From Oscillospiraceae bacterium (GTDB lineage: Bacteria; Bacillota; Clostridia; Oscillospirales; Oscillospiraceae), in assembly GCA_016292445.1 (NCBI GenBank), contig JAEDIN010000024.1:1-17071 (forward strand): a stretch of DNA of 17,071 nt, given 5' to 3'. Below the pieces are notes generated by a model that searched no databases, was not told where the DNA came from, and saw nothing but the letters and a program-made list of their open reading frames with translations. How positions within the stretch are numbered: the stretch's first letter is position 1; each line of letters starts with the position of its first letter. Positions 13,927 through 17,071 of this stretch are shown in pieces. The translations under genes were made by a program, and so were the position numbers.

Positions 13927-16041
13927 TTAAGCCGCTTCCGGAGTGGCGGTGGAGACGGGGGCTTCGGCGTCCTGATTGTTCTTTGCTTCCTCCTCGGCCT
14001 TTTTCTTTGCCTCCTCCTCGGCTTTCTTCTGACGCTCTTCCTCGGTCAGATTCTGTTCCTCAAGCTCCTCACGAGTGCCGAAGATGCCGGTCGGCTCTCC
14101 GCCGTAAGAGAGCTTGAACTCCTTGTACTTAAGATCCTTGTGGATATCCTCCATGATATCCTGCCAGATCTGAGTAGCGGGGTTACCGCTGAAGCGCATC
14201 TTCTCCGGCTTGTCATAGCCGGTCCAGACTGCGCAGGTGTAATACGGAGTGTAGCCGCAGAACCAACGGTCACGGTTGTCGGAGGTAGTACCGGTCTTAC
14301 CGGCAACGGGCATATTGCTCAGCCTTGACTCGTAGCCTGTGCCGTAGGTTGCAGCATAGTTGAGCATATAGGTCATGGTGCGGGCAGTCTCCGTGGTGAA
14401 AGCGGTCTGTGTTACGGGCTGATTGTCAAGCACGACATTGCCTTCACGGTCCTTTACCATGGTGTAGGTTCGCGACTTGGTGAATGTGCCGTCGTTAGCC
14501 AGCGCGCAGTATGCCTGCGCCATCTCTCTGACGGTGATGCCGTAGTGAGGCTGGCCGAGAGCAAGGGCGGCATAGTCCGCGTCCTCGTCGATGAGACTGA
14601 CAATGCCGAGACGGTTTCTCAAAAAGTCGAGGGACGCAGCCGGAGTCAGCTTATCCATAATCTGTGCGGAAACGGTGTTTTTGGAATCCCTCAGTGCCTC
14701 ACGGATAGTCATGATGCCGTCATACTGATTAGGTGAGTTCTTCGGGAACCAACCGCCGGCTGCGCTCTTGAGCTGGATATGTGTGCCGTCGGCGTCGAGA
14801 ACGAGAGTTGACGGGGAGATGAGTCCGTATTCAACCGCGGGACCGTAAACCGCAATGGGCTTTATAGACGATCCGGGGGGTCTTGTGGTGTCGGTAGCTC
14901 TGTTGAGCCCGAAGTTGATGGTCTTTTTGCCCGTACCGCCGGACAGAGCGACGATCTCGCCGGTGTACTGGTCCATTATGACGATGCCGCTTTGCAGCTG
15001 TGAGTCGGTGCCGCTGTAAGACTTGGGCAGAGCGTCAAGATCCTCGTAGACCTTATCGACCTTATCCTGAATGCTCTTATCAAGGCAGCAGTAAATCTCG
15101 TAGCCTGCGTTGTAGACAAGTCTTTCAGCTGCAAGCTCGGAAATGCCCTTTTCCGCTGCAAGGTCCTTGATTACATCGGAGATAACGGTCTCGGTGTAGT
15201 AGCTGCGGACAGAGGAGGTGGAGGGACCGTTTTCGCCGCGGACAAAATCAAGCTCCTCGGCGAGGGCTTCCTCGTACTCCTTCTTGGAGATATAGCCCTG
15301 ATCGTACATACAGCCGAGAACATTTTCCTGACGGGCCTTGTTATTCTCAACACTGTAAAACGGGTCGTAGTAGGTAGGTAGGTTTGTTATACCGACAATG
15401 GCTGCGCATTCTGCAAGCGACAGCTCCGAGACATCCTTGCCGAAGTAGGTCTCTGCTGCAGTCTGAACACCGTAGCAGCCCTCACCGAAGTATACGGCGT
15501 TTAAGTACCACTCGATTATCTCATCCTTGTCGTGATCCTTCTCAAACTCAAGCGCCTGGAATATCTCCAGCAGCTTGCGCTGGACGGTTATATCATCCTG
15601 CTGAGTGAGGTTCTTGATGAGCTGCTGAGTGATGGTCGAGCCGCCGAAGGTATTCTTCATGCCGACGAACATATTGACAAATGCGCCTGCCGTTCGATAC
15701 CAGTCAACACCGTTGTGTCGGTAAAAGCGTTTGTCCTCGATGGCAACAAGAGCCTTCTCCATATATTTGGGGATCTTGTCATAATCGACCCAGATACGGT
15801 TCTCCTGACCGTGAAGGGTCGTAAGCGCCTTCCATTTACCTTCCGAGTCCTCATAATAGATGGTACTCGTCTGATTAAGTGCGTAATCGCTAAGGTCAAG
15901 CTTCGTTGTCGGAATGATGCAGGTCTTGATGTAGAAGGCAAAAATGCACAGGAACAAAAGACCGGTCAAAATGCAGATCAAAAGAATCGTTCCGATAATA
16001 AACCCGGCATTGCCGTGTTTACGGGGCTTTTCTTTTTCCAT
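13927..16041 (-). CDS. Class A penicillin-binding protein (PBP1A-type, transglycosylase-transpeptidase)
   Basis: This bifunctional peptidoglycan synthase has 704 residues. Residues 1-10 are cytoplasmic, and about 12-38 form the membrane anchor. The GT51 glycosyltransferase domain has EDKRFYRHNGVDWYR (Glu102 catalytic), GGSTITQQLIKN (133-144), RKLLEIFQALEFE and a WYLNAVYFGEGCYGVQTAA motif. The transpeptidase domain has the SxxK motif SSIK (Ser391 nucleophile, Lys394), SKN (453-455) and KTG (582-584). After residue 650 there is a low-complexity tail rich in Glu, Lys and Ala with repeated KKAEEEA units, ending in a Pro/Ala/Thr segment. ATG 16039-16041 follows AAGGAGGTG at about 10 nt. All catalytic motifs are intact. 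Confidence 0.97.
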   Translation of the reverse strand: MEKEKPRKHGNAGFIIGTILLICILTGLLFLCIFAFYIKTCIIPTTKLDLSDYALNQTSTIYYEDSEGKWKALTTLHGQENRIWVDYDKIPKYMEKALVAIEDKRFYRHNGVDWYRTAGAFVNMFVGMKNTFGGSTITQQLIKNLTQQDDITVQRKLLEIFQALEFEKDHDKDEIIEWYLNAVYFGEGCYGVQTAAETYFGKDVSELSLAECAAIVGITNLPTYYDPFYSVENNKARQENVLGCMYDQGYISKKEYEEALAEELDFVRGENGPSTSSVRSYYTETVISDVIKDLAAEKGISELAAERLVYNAGYEIYCCLDKSIQDKVDKVYEDLDALPKSYSGTDSQLQSGIVIMDQYTGEIVALSGGTGKKTINFGLNRATDTTRPPGSSIKPIAVYGPAVEYGLISPSTLVLDADGTHIQLKSAAGGWFPKNSPNQYDGIMTIREALRDSKNTVSAQIMDKLTPAASLDFLRNRLGIVSLIDEDADYAALALGQPHYGITVREMAQAYCALANDGTFTKSRTYTMVKDREGNVVLDNQPVTQTAFTTETARTMTYMLNYAATYGTGYESRLSNMPVAGKTGTTSDNRDRWFCGYTPYYTCAVWTGYDKPEKMRFSGNPATQIWQDIMEDIHKDLKYKEFKLSYGGEPTGIFGTREELEEQNLTEEERQKKAEEEAKKKAEEEAKNNQDAEAPVSTATPEAA

Positions 16042-16126
16042 TTAGCGGCCACACCTCCTTAAATGCGATGTGTGTAGTATCAAAATAATAGTATAAGTAA
16101 TAAGATAGAAATATCAATTATACCCG

Positions 16127-16154
16127 GATATATGATTATAACACATTATGTCAA
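16127..16154 (-). promoter_or_regulatory. Probable promoter of the PBP operon
   Basis: On the minus strand a perfect TTGACA (16149-16154) is followed after 16 nt by TATATC (16127-16132). Two other TATAAT-like boxes lie nearby at different spacing, so the exact -10 is uncertain. A start near 16120 would leave a leader of about 80 nt. Confidence 0.5.
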
Positions 16155-16243
16155 GTGAGAGTATACAATTTGTGAATTTTTTCTGCGTCATACTAAATTT
16201 TAACGCATATGGGAATAATAATGCCCAAAGGAGCTGATTTACA

Positions 16244-16585
16244 GTGAAAATTCAAATGAAAATTGCCGTCCTTGCGGTGCTTTGCGTCACCGCCGTGGTA
16301 ATGACGGTCGGTGCGGTTAAAAGCATTGCCGCACCGGAGAAGGAGAATATCCCGCCGGAAATTATCAGCAATGCCTCGGCGGAGAATAAAAATGCCGAAT
16401 ACTATCTTCGCGATTGCTCGGGCTATGTTGCGGTCTTTAAGGGCGCAAATTCCTCAACTCCCATAGAAATAACCGATATCGAGACCGAAACTCTCAACAA
16501 TGTTGACAGAAAGCTTCTCAAGCAGGGCATACCGGCAGAGAATAAAAGTGAGCTGCTGATGCTGCTGGAGGATTTTAGCTCGTAA
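16244..16585 (+). CDS. Membrane-anchored or exported protein with BofC-C-like domain
   Basis: The 113-residue protein has a hydrophobic N-terminus at about 4-29 (signal anchor or signal peptide without a lipobox cysteine). The outside domain at about 50-113 reads YYLRDCSGYVAVFKG...IEITDIETETLNNVDRKLLKQGIPAENKSELLMLLEDFSS. This resembles the C-terminal domain of BofC, a sporulation protein of Bacillus, which recurs as a stand-alone secreted domain in Clostridia. The N-terminal BofC domain is absent. The start is GTG 16244, with AAAGGAG about 10 nt upstream. It is divergent from the PBP gene. Function is unknown; a role in envelope or sporulation signalling is speculative. Confidence 0.72.
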   Translation: MKIQMKIAVLAVLCVTAVVMTVGAVKSIAAPEKENIPPEIISNASAENKNAEYYLRDCSGYVAVFKGANSSTPIEITDIETETLNNVDRKLLKQGIPAENKSELLMLLEDFSS

Positions 16586-16591
16586 TAGTCC

Positions 16592-16620
16592 TTGATTTAT
16601 GCTTTCGTATGGTTTAGAAT
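16592..16620 (+). promoter_or_regulatory. Promoter of the DUF1292 gene
   Basis: On the plus strand TTGATT (16592-16597) and TAGAAT (16615-16620) are 17 nt apart, starting 7 nt after the stop of the BofC-C-like gene. It would start transcription near 16627 and give a short leader carrying AAGGAGGG. Confidence 0.65.
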
Positions 16621-16652
16621 GATATTGAACTTGTACAAGGAGGGTCATTCCC

Positions 16653-16940
16653 ATGAAAGAAGATTACGGCAACGATTTTGTTACCATTATAGATGACGAG
16701 GGCAACGAGTTTGAGCTTGAGCTGCTCGATACCATTGATTATAACGGCGAGAGCTTCGCGGCATTTCTCCCTACCGATATGGACGAGGATGACCCCGACT
16801 ACGGTCTTATCCTTTTGAGTATCGTCACCGATGAAAACGGCGACGAGCTTTATGAGTCCATTGACGATGATGAAAAGCTTGAGCAGGTACATCAGATGTT
16901 CCTCACCATCTTCGAGGCAGAAGCAGAGGATGAGGAATAA
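16653..16940 (+). CDS. DUF1292 (YrzB-family) small acidic protein
   Basis: The 95-residue, very acidic cytoplasmic protein has the DUF1292 pattern: DFVTIIDDEGNEFELELLDTIDYNGESFAAFLP, then DYGLILLSIVTDENGDELYESIDDDEKLEQVHQMF. In many Firmicutes a DUF1292 gene sits near yrrK (a Holliday junction resolvase-like gene) and ureR-type regulators. Those neighbours are not seen here. The biochemical function of the family is not established. ATG 16653 has AAGGAGG at about 10 nt. It has its own promoter, so it need not depend on the BofC-C-like gene. Confidence 0.9.
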   Translation: MKEDYGNDFVTIIDDEGNEFELELLDTIDYNGESFAAFLPTDMDEDDPDYGLILLSIVTDENGDELYESIDDDEKLEQVHQMFLTIFEAEAEDEE

Positions 16941-16969
16941 TCCTAAGGCCGGCGAAATACCATATTAAT

Positions 16970-17071
16970 AAGGATTTCCTGCTTTGTGCGTGGTGTCATA
17001 ATTGACAGCGGCCCAATAAACCCACATCTCTAATAAGGGATGCCGATTTGAATCTGCGGATTGCAGGCCTC
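16970..17071 (+). ncRNA. ssrS: Possible 5' part of 6S RNA (ssrS), cut by the window edge
   Basis: The last 130 bases contain no coding frame and no terminator after DUF1292. From about 16970 the plus strand has TTTCCTGCTTTGTGCG, a TGTCA-taat-TGACA hairpin, AATAAACCCACA and AAGGGATGCC. From memory this order resembles Firmicutes 6S RNA, which binds sigma-A RNA polymerase in stationary phase. CCTGC (16978-16982) can pair with GCAGG (17063-17067). The 3' half is outside the window, so the closing stem cannot be checked. Another structured RNA is possible. Confidence 0.42.

Noticed and set aside
13975..14045. Tandem repeat of about 24 bp in the PBP gene tail
   Set aside because: It encodes repeated KKAEEEA units of a low-complexity tail, common in class A PBPs, so it is not a separate repeat element.

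Overview
The window reads as a piece of chromosome from a Gram-positive anaerobe of the class Clostridia, most likely a gut Oscillospirales/Ruminococcaceae-type organism. The evidence is the mix of Firmicutes families (RNase Y, YceD-L32, DUF512-Der, DUF1292, a BofC-C-like protein), a sodium-pumping decarboxylase of fermentative metabolism, strong AGGAGG ribosome sites, frequent TTG and GTG starts, and canonical TTGACA-N17-TATAAT promoters. This taxonomy is inferred, not tested. I see no transposon, phage, CRISPR array or defence gene. Nearly all of the window is ordinary core genome, and the unusual material lies mainly in the non-coding intervals and in a few divergent proteins.

Layout from left to right. 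(1) 1-54: partial tRNA-Ala(GGC) on the minus strand with its own promoter. (2) 121-3460, minus: DUF512 radical-SAM protein, Der GTPase and a degenerate PlsY-like membrane protein, tightly coupled. (3) 3472-3593: an unexplained imperfect inverted repeat, about 122 nt long with 21-bp arms, between the rpmF terminator and the DUF512 gene. (4) 3655-4368, minus: yceD-rpmF, with a perfect promoter. (5) 4523-4828, plus: a small PepSY membrane protein; a bidirectional terminator follows. (6) 4873-8252, minus: a membrane-anchored DUF4015 glycosidase-like protein, rpiB, and a protein-mannosyltransferase-like enzyme carrying a discoidin-like domain. (7) 8526-10067, plus: rny, with a leader of about 150 nt; a second bidirectional terminator follows. 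(8) 10124-13471, minus: a four-gene sodium-translocating decarboxylase operon (carboxyltransferase alpha, small membrane subunit, biotin carrier, beta pump). (9) 13618-16041, minus: a bifunctional class A PBP followed by a conserved small protein of unknown function. (10) 16244-16940, plus: a BofC-C-like exported or anchored protein and a DUF1292 protein. (11) about 16970-17071, plus: the start of a likely structured RNA, possibly 6S RNA, cut by the window edge.

How the genes work together. Groups 2 and 4 are ribosome biogenesis and membrane housekeeping. Group 6 pairs pentose phosphate metabolism with envelope glycan proteins. Group 7 sets mRNA turnover. Group 8 would convert the free energy of oxaloacetate (or related acyl-CoA) decarboxylation into a sodium gradient. 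Group 9 builds peptidoglycan. The best candidates for something undescribed are the inverted-repeat element at 3472-3593, the PlsY paralogue without its catalytic motifs, the discoidin-containing mannosyltransferase, and the 93-residue protein coupled to the PBP.
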